This document shows, piece after piece, positions 27,688 to 36,306 of a stretch of DNA of 64,000 nucleotides (within the stretch, counting starts at the first letter, position 1; each line of letters begins with the position of its first letter). Under the pieces are notes generated by a model, which did not search any database, was not told the DNA's origin, and worked only from the letters and a program-made list of their open reading frames with translations. A program made the translations under genes and the position numbers. Origin of the DNA: Microthrixaceae bacterium (GTDB lineage Bacteria > Actinomycetota > Acidimicrobiia > Acidimicrobiales > Microtrichaceae); the NCBI GenBank assembly GCA_020637215.1, contig JACJWI010000003.1, forward strand, positions 62,001-126,000, in the 5' to 3' direction.

Positions 27688-29274
27688 ATGACCCAGCCCG
27701 AAGCGGCGAACGATCCCACCGCCATCGCCGACGTCGTCCCCGAGCGCGCCACCGCCGTCCTCGGCACGCTGATCCTCGTCGCCGCGGTCGCCAACCTGCC
27801 GCTCGCGGTGGCCAACGTGGCGCTGCCCGACATCGGCAAGCACTTCGACGCGTCGCAGACCCAGCTCAACATGGTGGCGGTCGGCTACTCGCTCGGGTTG
27901 GCGGCCACGGTCCTCTGGCTGGGTGCCCTCGGCGACCGCTACGGCCGTCGGCAGATGCTGCTCGCCGGCGTCGCCCTCTCTCTGCCCGCGAGCCTCATCG
28001 CGGCCTGGGCTCCCAGCATCCATGTGCTCGTCGCCGCCCGCGTCCTCGGTGGGGTCGCCGCCGGGATGGCCTATCCGACCACGCTGGCGCTCATCACGGC
28101 GTTGTGGGCGGGCGCCGGTCGGACCCGGGCGATCGCACTCTGGTCGGCGATCGGCGGTGCCGTCTCCGCTCTCGGCCCCCTGCTGTCGGGTGTGTTCCTG
28201 GGGAGGTGGTGGTGGGGATCGGTGTTCCTGGTCACCGTTCCGCTCATCGTCGTCGCCATCCCGATGATCCGTCGGGTCGTGCCGTCGCACGTCAACGAGA
28301 CGACCGAGACCGTCGACAACCTCGGCGGCGTCATCTCGGTCGTGATGGTCGGGGCGATCATCATCGCCATCAACTTCGTGGTGGTGCCCAACCTGCGTAC
28401 CGCGGCAGTGATCGTCGGGGTGATCGGCCTCCTGCTCGTCGCGGCGTTCGTCGTGCGGCAGCGCCGGGCGACCAACCCCCTCTACGACCTGCACATCGCG
28501 GCTCGCCCGATCTTCTGGGTCGCTGCGGTGGCAGGGATCATCGTGTTCGGGTCGCTGATGGGAGCCATGTTCATCGGCCAGCAGTTCCTGCAGAACGTGC
28601 TCGGGTACTCGACGCTCGACTCGGGCTTCGCCGTGATCCCCGCCGCGGTGTTCATGGTGCTGTGCGCACCGCGCTCGGCCACGCTCGTCGAACAGCAGGG
28701 CGCCCGCTTCACCCTGCTGTTCGGCTACGCCTTCGTGCTCGCCGGCTTCCTGTTCATGCTGCTGGTGTGGGGAGAGAGCTCGCCGTACTGGCACGTCGGT
28801 CTGGCCTACTCGCTGGTCGGGGCGGGCGTGGGGTTCGCCGGAACCCCGGCGTCGCACTCGCTCACCGGTGCGGTCCCGGTGACCCGGGCCGGCATGGCCT
28901 CGGGCACCGCGGACCTGCAACGCGACCTGGGCGGAGCGATCATGCAGTCGATCCTGGGGGCGCTGCTCACCGCGGGTTACGCAGCGTCGTTCTCGCAGTT
29001 GATCGCCTCGTCCCCCGACGCGGACCAGATCAGCACCTCGGTGCAGAGCGAGCTGACCAAGAGCTTCTCCAGCGCGGCCAACACCGCCGAGAGCTACCCC
29101 CAGTACTCCACGCAGATCATCCAGGCCGCTCGGGACTCGTTCGTGCAGGGCCAGGACTGGGCCTATGCGGCGGGGATCATCGCCGTCGCCGTCGGCGCCG
29201 TGCTCGTGTTCGTGTTCTTCCCCCGCCACGACCGCGAGCAGCGCCTCCTGGCGGAGTACGCCGCCGAGGCCTGA
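27688..29274 (+). CDS. MFS transporter, DHA2 (EmrB/QacA) type
   Basis: A 528-residue exporter with fourteen predicted helices. The loop between helices 2 and 3 has the MFS motif GALGDRYGRRQMLLAG; later ARVLGGVAAGMAYPTTLALI is motif C-like. This points to proton-driven drug or metabolite efflux, substrate unknown. An outside loop rich in Ser/Gln lies before the last helix. A TAGCGT -10 box is at 27655-27660, giving a leader of about 20 bases with a tggag site. No regulator is adjacent. Confidence 0.92.
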   Translation: MTQPEAANDPTAIADVVPERATAVLGTLILVAAVANLPLAVANVALPDIGKHFDASQTQLNMVAVGYSLGLAATVLWLGALGDRYGRRQMLLAGVALSLPASLIAAWAPSIHVLVAARVLGGVAAGMAYPTTLALITALWAGAGRTRAIALWSAIGGAVSALGPLLSGVFLGRWWWGSVFLVTVPLIVVAIPMIRRVVPSHVNETTETVDNLGGVISVVMVGAIIIAINFVVVPNLRTAAVIVGVIGLLLVAAFVVRQRRATNPLYDLHIAARPIFWVAAVAGIIVFGSLMGAMFIGQQFLQNVLGYSTLDSGFAVIPAAVFMVLCAPRSATLVEQQGARFTLLFGYAFVLAGFLFMLLVWGESSPYWHVGLAYSLVGAGVGFAGTPASHSLTGAVPVTRAGMASGTADLQRDLGGAIMQSILGALLTAGYAASFSQLIASSPDADQISTSVQSELTKSFSSAANTAESYPQYSTQIIQAARDSFVQGQDWAYAAGIIAVAVGAVLVFVFFPRHDREQRLLAEYAAEA

Positions 29275-29277
29275 CGA

Positions 29278-30432
29278 TCAGGGGCGACCCAGGAGCTCGT
29301 CCCACGGGCCGCTCACCTCGTAGGTCATGCCGAACGGGGCGTTGAAGGGCCCGACCGGAGCCCGCTGCGAGCTGAAGTACAGGCGCTGGCCGTCGGGGCT
29401 GAAGCACGGCCCGGCGATCTCGGAGCCCTCCTGGCCGACCACGCGGGCAACCGCGGTGACCGTGGAGTCAGGCCGGATCATGACCACCTCCATGTTCCCG
29501 CCGTCCTCGGCCACGAACACGTTCGAGGAGGCGTCGTCGACCCAGAGGTTGTCGACCGCGTCGAGCACCCCGTCGCCCTTCTCGGCGGCCTGGTGGTGGA
29601 CGACCACGGTCGAGTCGGTCGGGTCGTAGCGCCAGATCCGTCGATCGCCCTTGGTGCTGAACAGGACCCGGTCGCCGAGCATGTCGATGCCCTCGCCGCC
29701 GTCGAAGCGGATCATGGTCGGGACCTGCCGACGGCTGAACGTGCTCGACGACGACGGGTCGGGGACCGCCACCCACGTCACCGGACCCGGTGCCGACGAG
29801 CCGGTCGCGACCTCGAGCAGACCCCGGGACAGGTCGCCGGCGGTGTCGGGGGTGAACCGGTAGAACCCGCCGTCGGGCCGGTCCTCGGTCAGGTAGACCC
29901 GGCCGTCGGGGGCGACCGCGGCCGCCTCGTGGGCGAAGGCCCCGAGCGCCGGTCGCTCGATCGCACCGTGCCGCCCGGTGGGGTCGCACTCCTGGACCCG
30001 ACCCAGGTCGTACTCCTCGCACGTCAGCCACGTCCCCCACGGCGTCGCGCCGCCGGCGCAGTTGAGCGTGGTGCCGTGGCAGATCGAGAAGGCGTCGGTG
30101 ATGGTGCCGTCGGGAGCGAAGCGCAGGCTGGACACACCGCCCGAGCCGGGGATCTCGTGGTTGACCGCCAGGTACCAGCCTCCGGGGACCTCGTGGTCGA
30201 CGAAGGTCGCGGCGCCGTCGGGGAAGCCCCGGAACACGAACCCGGTGTCGGCGACCGGCTCGTTGGCCCGGGCGATCACCCGACTGGTGAACCCGGGCAG
30301 CAGCACCAGGCCGTTGGGGTCCGCTCCCTCCTCGGTGCCCGACGGGGCGCACGAGTCGAGGACCACCGCGCCGACCGCCATCATCCCCGCGGCTCCGGAC
30401 CAGCGCAACACCGTTCGACGACTGATCTCCAC
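29278..30432 (-). CDS. Tat-exported PhoX-like (DUF839) protein
   Basis: A 384-residue protein with a twin-Arg signal (SRRTVLRWSGAAGMMAVGAVVLDSCA), which also contains a possible lipobox Cys. The beta-propeller shows DHEVPGGWYLAVNHEIPGSGG, TWLTCEEYDLG, and HEAAAVAPDGRVYLTEDR, all typical of PhoX/DUF839. PhoX enzymes are Ca/Fe-dependent alkaline phosphatases, but many DUF839 members are uncharacterised, so phosphatase activity is likely but not certain. It is convergent with the MFS gene (three bases apart). GTG start with a ggggaga site. Confidence 0.87.
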   Translation of the reverse strand: MEISRRTVLRWSGAAGMMAVGAVVLDSCAPSGTEEGADPNGLVLLPGFTSRVIARANEPVADTGFVFRGFPDGAATFVDHEVPGGWYLAVNHEIPGSGGVSSLRFAPDGTITDAFSICHGTTLNCAGGATPWGTWLTCEEYDLGRVQECDPTGRHGAIERPALGAFAHEAAAVAPDGRVYLTEDRPDGGFYRFTPDTAGDLSRGLLEVATGSSAPGPVTWVAVPDPSSSSTFSRRQVPTMIRFDGGEGIDMLGDRVLFSTKGDRRIWRYDPTDSTVVVHHQAAEKGDGVLDAVDNLWVDDASSNVFVAEDGGNMEVVMIRPDSTVTAVARVVGQEGSEIAGPCFSPDGQRLYFSSQRAPVGPFNAPFGMTYEVSGPWDELLGRP

Positions 30433-30632
30433 GTCACGTCTCCCCGTCCACCGGTCGACCGCTCAGCCGACCGATCCCTGGCGAGAGTACCGGTGCAGGC
30501 CGCCCCGTAGACATCGTCGCCGGCCGACACCCGGCGCTGACCGACGCGGTTCCGCTCAACAACCAGTCCGGTGCTGCCGATGGAAGGAAGGTGTTCAGAC
30601 CGCGCCCGAACACGTCGGAGGACCGGGTCGTC

Positions 30633-31010
30633 ATGACCCTTCCCGACGACTACCTGGTCCGACGCTGCCTGGACTGCTGGGTCGTCGTCGGCCCCTCCGG
30701 GCTGTTCGTCATCGGCCGGGCGGCGGGCGACGCCGCCTCCGCGTCGGAACGCACCGCCTCGATGGCCCACACGCTGCGCACCCGGTTGGCCGACGTCATG
30801 TCCTGGGTCCCGTTCGTGAGCGCGGTGGTGGTGGGTGACCGCCATCGCCACGACCTGGCCTGCCCGATGGTGGAGCTGGACGAGCTCGGGTCGCTGCTGC
30901 GCGACGGCGGCCAGCAGATCGGCGAGGGAGCGCTGCAGGTCCTGCGCCACCACGTTCCCGGCGCCGTGCAGCAGATCGAGCTCGCCCGCGGCGTCGCCAG
31001 CACCCGCTGA
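30633..31010 (+). CDS. Short NERD-like protein of unknown function
   Basis: A 125-residue protein. LPDDYLVRRCLDCWVVVGPSGLFVIG resembles the core of NERD nuclease-related domains (the DHVVVGPxGVFVI segment), but the Asp-His and the later catalytic Glu-x-Lys are missing, so nuclease activity is doubtful. The ATG at 30633 follows ggagg; a GTG at 30591 is an alternative but its ribosome-binding site is too close. Confidence 0.65.
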   Translation: MTLPDDYLVRRCLDCWVVVGPSGLFVIGRAAGDAASASERTASMAHTLRTRLADVMSWVPFVSAVVVGDRHRHDLACPMVELDELGSLLRDGGQQIGEGALQVLRHHVPGAVQQIELARGVASTR

Positions 31011-31093
31011 CATCTCTCCCCCTCGGTCCGGAAGCGCCTGCGCGAGCCGGCCTGGTGACCGGGCCACCTCGGGGCCGGTGGCATGCTGGGGCG

Positions 31094-31963
31094 ATGGCGG
31101 CACCCGACATCTCCGGCTTCGACCGCGCCCGCACGATCCCTTCGAGCGACGGGCTGTCGATCGCGACCTACGACCTCGGCGGCGACGGTCGCGACCTGCT
31201 GCTGGTCCACGCCACCGGCTTCTGCGCCGGGGTGTGGGGCCCGCTGGTCGAGCACCTGCGGGGCTTCCGGGTCACCGCGATCGACGTGCGCGGCCACGGC
31301 CGGTCCGACGCCCCGGACCTGGGCCCCGACGGTCCGGGGATGTCGTGGGCGGGGACCGGCGACGACGTCCTGGCCGCGATCGACGCGCTCGACCTCCAGG
31401 ATCCGGTCGGGGCCGGACACTCGATGGGGGGAGCCTCGCTGCTGATCGCCGAGCTCGCCCGCCCCGGCACCTTCGGCGCCCTGTGGGGGTTCGAACCGAT
31501 CGTCATGCCACCCTCGATCGCCACGGTCGACCGTCCCAACCCGCTCGCCGACGGGGCCCGGCGCCGACGCGCCGAGTTCCCCTCCGCCGAAGCGGCGTTC
31601 GCCAACTTCGCGGCCAAGGCGCCGTTCGACGTCCTCGATCCGGATGCGCTGGCCGCCTACGTGCGCCACGGGTTCGAGGAGCACTCCGACGGAACGCTGT
31701 CGTTGCGCTGCCGACCCGAGGTGGAGGCCGCCACCTACGAGATGGGGCCCCGCCACCCCACATTCGAGCGACTCGGCGCCGTGCCGATCCCGGTGACGGT
31801 CCTCCGCGGCCAGGACACGCCGTACTCGCCCGCCGCGTTCGCCCCCGCGGTGGCCGACGCGCTCCCCCACGGGGTCCTCGAGGAGCATCCCGAACTGGGG
31901 CACTTCGGCCCGCTGCAGGACCCGGCCGCCATGGCGGCGTCGATCTCCGCCGCTCTCGGCTGA
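31094..31963 (+). CDS. Alpha/beta-fold hydrolase
   Basis: A 289-residue hydrolase. LLLVHATGFCAGVWGPLVEHL carries the oxyanion turn, GHSMGGAS the nucleophile Ser, and a late Asp (RGQDTPYS) and His (PELGHFGPL) complete the triad. AIDVRGHGRSDAP is the usual strand-4 motif. The substrate is not predictable. The gene stands alone; CATGCT six bases before the ATG is a weaker version of the window's leaderless -10 box. Confidence 0.88.
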   Translation: MAAPDISGFDRARTIPSSDGLSIATYDLGGDGRDLLLVHATGFCAGVWGPLVEHLRGFRVTAIDVRGHGRSDAPDLGPDGPGMSWAGTGDDVLAAIDALDLQDPVGAGHSMGGASLLIAELARPGTFGALWGFEPIVMPPSIATVDRPNPLADGARRRRAEFPSAEAAFANFAAKAPFDVLDPDALAAYVRHGFEEHSDGTLSLRCRPEVEAATYEMGPRHPTFERLGAVPIPVTVLRGQDTPYSPAAFAPAVADALPHGVLEEHPELGHFGPLQDPAAMAASISAALG

Positions 31964-32034
31964 ACCCGGACCGAGGGGCCTTCCCGAAGGTGGCCTGCGG
32001 GCACCTCCACGTCCCCGCTGTCAGGGGGGCGCCG

Positions 32035-32040
32035 TAGTGT
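32035..32040 (+). promoter_or_regulatory. Leaderless-type -10 box for the nuclease-PAP2-WS/DGAT operon
   Basis: TAGTGT, seven bases before the ATG at 32048. Confidence 0.55.
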
Positions 32041-32047
32041 TCCGGCC

Positions 32048-32896
32048 ATGGCCCTGCCGCTGCCCACCTCCCTGTCGCCGTCGAAGGTGTCCGCGTTCAA
32101 GGACTGCGCTCTCGCCTTCCGGTTCTCGGCCATCGACAAGATCCCCGAACCGCCGTCCATGCCCGCCACCCGCGGCACCACCGTGCACCGGGCCCTCGAG
32201 CTCCTCTTCGTCGAGGCTCCCGCCGACCGCACGCCCCAACGGGCCCAGGAGTGCCTGCGCACGGCCCTGGAGGAGATGTCGACCCACGAGGAGTACGTCG
32301 GCCTGGAGCTCGACGACGCCGCCGCAGCCGACTTCGCCGCCACCTCGGCCCGGATGGTCGATCGCTACTTCACCCTCGAGGACCCGCAGTCGATCACGCC
32401 GATCGGCCTCGAGCTGTTCCTGACCGCCCAGCTCGGTTCGCTCACCGTCCGGGGCATCATCGACCGGCTGGAGCTCGACCAGGACGGCGAACTGGTCGTG
32501 ACCGACTACAAGACCGGCCGCGCCCCGTCGCCCGCGCAGGAACAGTCCCGACTCGGCGGCGTGCACTTCTACTCGCTGCTGTGCGAACGGGTCCTCGGCC
32601 GCATTCCGTCCAGGGTGCAGCTCATCTACCTGGGCGACCAGCCCCAGGTCATCACGACGGTCCCCTCGGAGCAGTCCACCCGCGGCGTGGCCCGCAAGCT
32701 CGACGCCATCTGGTCGGCGGTCGAACGAGCGTGCGACAAGGAGGACTTCCGCCCTCGCCGGTCCGCGCTGTGCAACTGGTGCAACTTCAAGGCGTTCTGC
32801 CCTGCGTTCGGCGGTGACCCGTCGCAGGCTGCGTCGTTGTCGATCCGACCAGGACCGCAGCGCGCCCTCGACCTGGCCGCCGTCGACGCCGGATGA
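32048..32896 (+). CDS. RecB-family PD-(D/E)XK nuclease with Fe-S site
   Basis: A 282-residue cytoplasmic nuclease. Motifs: RGTTVHRALE (helix His), RGIIDRLE (catalytic Asp), VVTDYKTGR (Asp-x-Lys), then QxxxY-like HFYSLL. Cysteines near the N-terminus (DCALAF) and the C-terminal CNWCNFKAFC form a probable 4Fe-4S cluster as in AddB and Cas4. It resembles the stand-alone actinobacterial RecB-like exonucleases. No CRISPR or helicase gene is near. Its stop overlaps the PAP2 gene by four bases. Confidence 0.9.
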   Translation: MALPLPTSLSPSKVSAFKDCALAFRFSAIDKIPEPPSMPATRGTTVHRALELLFVEAPADRTPQRAQECLRTALEEMSTHEEYVGLELDDAAAADFAATSARMVDRYFTLEDPQSITPIGLELFLTAQLGSLTVRGIIDRLELDQDGELVVTDYKTGRAPSPAQEQSRLGGVHFYSLLCERVLGRIPSRVQLIYLGDQPQVITTVPSEQSTRGVARKLDAIWSAVERACDKEDFRPRRSALCNWCNFKAFCPAFGGDPSQAASLSIRPGPQRALDLAAVDAG

Positions 32897-33480
32897 ACCG
32901 GGCAGCGGCGCGACCGGCGGACATGCTGGCGCATCGGAACGTCATCCGCTTCGACGCCGCCGTCGACGCCGTCGCGGCCCGGGGGCGAGGGCACCGGAAC
33001 GCGGATCGGGTTCTCTACGCGTTGTCCCAGGCCGCCAACCACAGCCTGCTCTGGCACGGCATCAACATGGTCGACGCCGTCGTCGGCGGCGCCGCCCGGG
33101 GCCCGGAGCACCGCCGTCGGGCGCTGCGACGCAGCGCCGTGCTCGCCGTGGAGCAGGCGTTGGTCAACGGCCCGGTCAAGTCCCTGTTCCGTCGCCGACG
33201 TCCCGAAGCGGTGGCCGATCACCCGCACCAGCTCCGGACGCCGCAGACGTCGTCGTTCCCCAGCGGGCACGCATCGGCCGGCGCGTGCGCGGCCACCCTG
33301 CTCAGCCGCGATCTCGGCGTGGCGCCTCTGTGGTGGACCCTCGCCGCCGCGGTGTCGTGGAGCCGGGTCCACGTCGGGGTGCACCACGGTTCGGACCTGG
33401 TCGGCGGAGCGGCGCTCGGTGCCGCCCTCGGCAGGCTCAGCACCTCGGTGTGGCCCCCGCGGGTACCGTCGGAGGTGTGA
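32893..33480 (+). CDS. PAP2-superfamily phosphatase
   Basis: A 195-residue phosphatidic-acid-phosphatase-type enzyme. All three signature motifs are seen: KSLFRRRRP (K-x6-RP), SSFPSGHAS (PSGH) and SRVHVGVHHGSDLVGG (SR-x5-H-x3-D). Helices around them are moderately hydrophobic. It probably dephosphorylates a lipid phosphate at the membrane. It overlaps both neighbours by four bases, so it is in an operon with the nuclease and an acyltransferase. Lipid-phosphate removal and acyl transfer could be successive steps in triacylglycerol making. Confidence 0.9.
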   Translation: MNRAAARPADMLAHRNVIRFDAAVDAVAARGRGHRNADRVLYALSQAANHSLLWHGINMVDAVVGGAARGPEHRRRALRRSAVLAVEQALVNGPVKSLFRRRRPEAVADHPHQLRTPQTSSFPSGHASAGACAATLLSRDLGVAPLWWTLAAAVSWSRVHVGVHHGSDLVGGAALGAALGRLSTSVWPPRVPSEV

Positions 33481-34883
33481 GCCCTGCCGATCCGGGACCG
33501 CCGGACGCACCGGTCGAACGCATGTCGTCGATGGAGGCGGTCATGTGGGTGCTCGACAGCGACCCTCGCCTGGCCTCGGCCTTCGCCAACCTCACCATCC
33601 TCGACCGCGCCCCGGACCGCGACGAGCTTCGGACCCGGATGCTCGCCGCGACCGCGGTCGTCCCCCGGTTGCGCCAGAAGGTCGTCGACGGCGCACCGCT
33701 CAGCACGCCGGCCTGGATCGACGACACCGACTTCGACATCGACCACCACCTGCGGTGGATCCACCTGGGTCCGAACGACCTGGACTCGGTCGTCGCTGAC
33801 CTGTCGTCCCGGCCGTTCGACCGGTCCCGGCCACTGTGGGAGTTCGTCGTCATCGACGGACTCCCCGACGGCGCCGCCGCGATGGTCCAGCGGATGGACC
33901 ACACCCTCACCGACGGCGAAGGTGGCATCCGCCTGTCGGTGCAGTTCCTCGACCTGGAGCGGCACCCGGAGCGGAGAGAACCGCCGGCACCGACCGCACG
34001 GCCCGGCCGCACCGACAGCAACACCACCGACACCAACACCACCGACAGTGCCGACGACCCGGCTCGGGGGTTGGTCGACCAGGCGACCCGGGGTCTGCGC
34101 GCCGCCGCGAACGTGCCGAGCGCCCTGTTCGACATGGTCCGCGACTCGATGCGGCAGGTGGCCACCCCCGGACGTCGATCATCGCTGTGGACCGAGCGAT
34201 CCACCGAGCGCTGGTTCGGGCGCAGCACGATCAACCTCGAGGACGCCAAGTCGGCCGCGCATCAACTGGGCGGCAGCGTCAACGACCTCTTCGTGACCGG
34301 AGCACTACAGGCCGCGGCCCGGATCCACTCCGCAGCGGACGCACCGGTCGACGAGCTTCGGGTGGCCATCCCGCTGAGCCAGCGCAGCTCCGGAACCGCC
34401 GGAGGCAACGCCTTCACCCCCGCGATGGCCCTGCTGCCCGCCGGCCCGATGGACGTCACCGAGCGCTTCACCCGGGTGCACGAGCGCCTCGATCGGGTCA
34501 AGGCCTCACGCGGGTCGATGGGGCTCGAGGGTCCGGCGACCGTGGCCCGACTCCTGCCGGACTCGGCCCTGGTCGGCATCGTCGGACGCAGCGCCGGTGC
34601 GATCGACTTCGTCTGCTCCAACGTGCGGGCGGCACCGTTCGACCTGTACATCGCCGGAGCGCACCTCGAGGCCAACTACCCGCTGGGACCGCTGGTCAAC
34701 ACCGCGTTCAACCTGACGACCATGTCGTACCGGGGGTGGCTGTTCCTGGGTCTGCTGGTCGATCGGGCCGCCGTCGCCGACCCCGACGCCCTGCTCGCTG
34801 CGGTCGACGACGCGTACAGCGAGCTGCTGGCCGCCGGCGGGATCGGCACGCGCCGCACCCCCGACCTCAGCGTCACGACCTGA
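33477..34883 (+). CDS. WS/DGAT-like acyltransferase, altered HHxxxDG motif
   Basis: A 468-residue member of the wax ester synthase / diacylglycerol acyltransferase family. The N-terminus ERMSSMEAVMW, the FDRSRPLWEF-type block and the C-terminal NVRAAPFDLYIAGA match the family. The catalytic motif HHxxxDG reads DHTLTDG, so the first His is Asp while the second, catalytic His is kept. A Thr/Asp/Asn-rich linker interrupts the middle. The GTG at 33477 overlaps the PAP2 stop. A role in neutral-lipid storage is likely. Confidence 0.87.
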   Translation: MSPADPGPPDAPVERMSSMEAVMWVLDSDPRLASAFANLTILDRAPDRDELRTRMLAATAVVPRLRQKVVDGAPLSTPAWIDDTDFDIDHHLRWIHLGPNDLDSVVADLSSRPFDRSRPLWEFVVIDGLPDGAAAMVQRMDHTLTDGEGGIRLSVQFLDLERHPERREPPAPTARPGRTDSNTTDTNTTDSADDPARGLVDQATRGLRAAANVPSALFDMVRDSMRQVATPGRRSSLWTERSTERWFGRSTINLEDAKSAAHQLGGSVNDLFVTGALQAAARIHSAADAPVDELRVAIPLSQRSSGTAGGNAFTPAMALLPAGPMDVTERFTRVHERLDRVKASRGSMGLEGPATVARLLPDSALVGIVGRSAGAIDFVCSNVRAAPFDLYIAGAHLEANYPLGPLVNTAFNLTTMSYRGWLFLGLLVDRAAVADPDALLAAVDDAYSELLAAGGIGTRRTPDLSVTT

Positions 34884-34908
34884 CACCCTGCCCGCGAGGG
34901 CCAGGCAC

Positions 34909-35088
34909 TCAGTTCGTGTGCACCTCGGCGTCGAGGCGGGACAACAACGACCGGACGTCCAACAGGAGGTCGGCCATCTCGGAGGTCGACACGATCGACC
35001 GGTCCGCGATGTCACCGAGACCCTGGTCGATCAGCTGCATGACCGCTCGGATGGACTCATCGGACTGCGGCTCTCTGACCTCGGTCAT
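34909..35088 (-). CDS. Small acidic protein, unknown function
   Basis: A 59-residue frame starting MTEVREPQSDESIRAVMQ and ending in LDAEVHTN. It is predicted to be helical, with heptad-like Leu spacing (MADLLLDVRSLLSRL), and has no membrane segment. A ggagga ribosome-binding site is correctly spaced before the ATG at 35088, which is the main evidence for a gene. Upstream are two 17-base direct repeats. Convergent with the WS/DGAT gene. It is not a recognised family. Confidence 0.6.
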   Translation of the reverse strand: MTEVREPQSDESIRAVMQLIDQGLGDIADRSIVSTSEMADLLLDVRSLLSRLDAEVHTN

Positions 35089-35099
35089 CTCATGTCCTC

Positions 35100-35135
35100 C
35101 TCGTTCGCCTCAGGCCGACTCGTTCGCCTCAGGCC
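35100..35135 (-). repeat. Two 17-base direct repeats upstream of the small acidic protein
   Basis: CTCGTTCGCCTCAGGCC at 35100-35116 and again at 35119-35135, period 19. It could be a tandem regulator-binding site; it lies between the small gene and the divergent F420-type oxidoreductase. Confidence 0.7.
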
Positions 35136-35216
35136 AGAAGGGTACCCCGCGCCTGGGACGACGCGGGCGCCGTTTCCCGAACCACACCTCAGGATCGCCC
35201 CGTTGGTGCCCCCGGC

Positions 35217-35222
35217 TACCGT
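35217..35222 (+). promoter_or_regulatory. Leaderless-type -10 box for the F420-type oxidoreductase
   Basis: TACCGT, eight bases before the ATG at 35231. Confidence 0.5.
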
Positions 35223-35230
35223 TCCGTGCC

Positions 35231-36259
35231 ATGTCGACCGACGCCGCCAGCATCGCCCCGGACCGGCCCGTGGGGCTCACCTTCGCCAGCTTCCAGGCCC
35301 TCGGCCTGGACGTGGGACTGGCCATGGCCCGGACGGCCCGCGACGCCGGCTGCTCGTCGTTCTGGACCGCGGAGACCGTCGGCACCGAGGCGTTCGCGAC
35401 GCTCGGCGCGGTCGCGGCAGGCGTCGGTGGTCTCGACCTGGGCACCGGGGTGCTCGCCCTCCAGCTGCGCACCCCGCAGGTGGCCGCCATGGGAGCCGCC
35501 ACGTTGCAGGCCCTGGCGCCGGATCGCGAGGTGCTGCTGGGCGTCGGCATCTCCTCGCCGGTCGTGGTGGGCCGCTGGCACGGCGCCGAGTACGGGACCC
35601 GACCCGTCGCCCAGGTCCGCGAGTTCCTCGAGCTGACCGCCGCCTGTCTGAGCGGCGAGCCGGTGACCTACGACGGCGAGTTCTACTCGGCGAACCGGTT
35701 CCGCCTGGGGGTCCGTCTGCACGGCCCGCGACCGCAGCTGGTGCTCGGCGCGCTCAACCAGCGGATGCTGCGCCTGGCCGGCGAGCTGGCCGACGGGGTC
35801 CTGTTGAACTACCTGCCGGCATCGGCGGTGCCGTGGTGCGTGGAGCAGGTCCGAGCCGGTGAGCAGTTCGCCCAGCGAGAACCGGGTTCGTGTCGGATCC
35901 ACGCCTACGTGCACGTCGGGGTCTGCGACCCGGATCGGGCCCGACCGTCGGGACGCAAGGACCTGTTCTCCTACGCGGTGGTCGACGCCTACGCCCGGGC
36001 GTTCGAGCGAGCCGGGTTCGAGGACGAGATCGCCGCGCTGCGTGCCGCGCACGCCGCCGGCGACCGGGAGGCGGCGATCGCCGCGGTGTCGGACCGGATG
36101 GTCGACGCGATCGACATCTGCGGCGACGCCGCCCACGTGGCCACGGCGGTGCAGGAGTACCGCGACGCCGGGGTCGAGTCACCGGTGATCATGCCGATGC
36201 CGTGGGGCGAGGACCGGGTCGCCACCGTCGAGGCCACCATCGACGCCGTCACCGGCTGA
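35231..36259 (+). CDS. Luciferase-like (F420-type) oxidoreductase
   Basis: A 342-residue TIM-barrel enzyme of the luciferase-like superfamily, which uses F420 or FMN. Seen are GLTFASFQALGLDVG, LDLGTGVLALQLRTPQVAAMGAATLQAL, ELTAACLSGEPVTYDGEFY and RPQLVLGALNQRMLRLAGELADGVLLNYLPA. In actinobacteria these usually reduce or dehydrogenate with F420; the substrate is unknown. It has a paralogue at 41763-42764 with the same ordering. Leaderless start, ATG at 35231. Confidence 0.88.
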   Translation: MSTDAASIAPDRPVGLTFASFQALGLDVGLAMARTARDAGCSSFWTAETVGTEAFATLGAVAAGVGGLDLGTGVLALQLRTPQVAAMGAATLQALAPDREVLLGVGISSPVVVGRWHGAEYGTRPVAQVREFLELTAACLSGEPVTYDGEFYSANRFRLGVRLHGPRPQLVLGALNQRMLRLAGELADGVLLNYLPASAVPWCVEQVRAGEQFAQREPGSCRIHAYVHVGVCDPDRARPSGRKDLFSYAVVDAYARAFERAGFEDEIAALRAAHAAGDREAAIAAVSDRMVDAIDICGDAAHVATAVQEYRDAGVESPVIMPMPWGEDRVATVEATIDAVTG

Positions 36260-36292
36260 GCCGATCCGCCCCGACGGACGACCGGCACGGCG

Positions 36293-36298
36293 TAGGGT
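36293..36298 (+). promoter_or_regulatory. Leaderless-type -10 box for the SDR gene
   Basis: TAGGGT, eight bases before the ATG at 36307. Confidence 0.5.
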
Positions 36299-36306
36299 CG
36301 GACGCC

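Noticed and set aside
32048..32896. RecB-like nuclease as a Cas4 protein of a CRISPR or defence system
   Set aside because: No repeat array, cas gene, helicase or toxin lies near; the neighbours are a PAP2 phosphatase and an acyltransferase.
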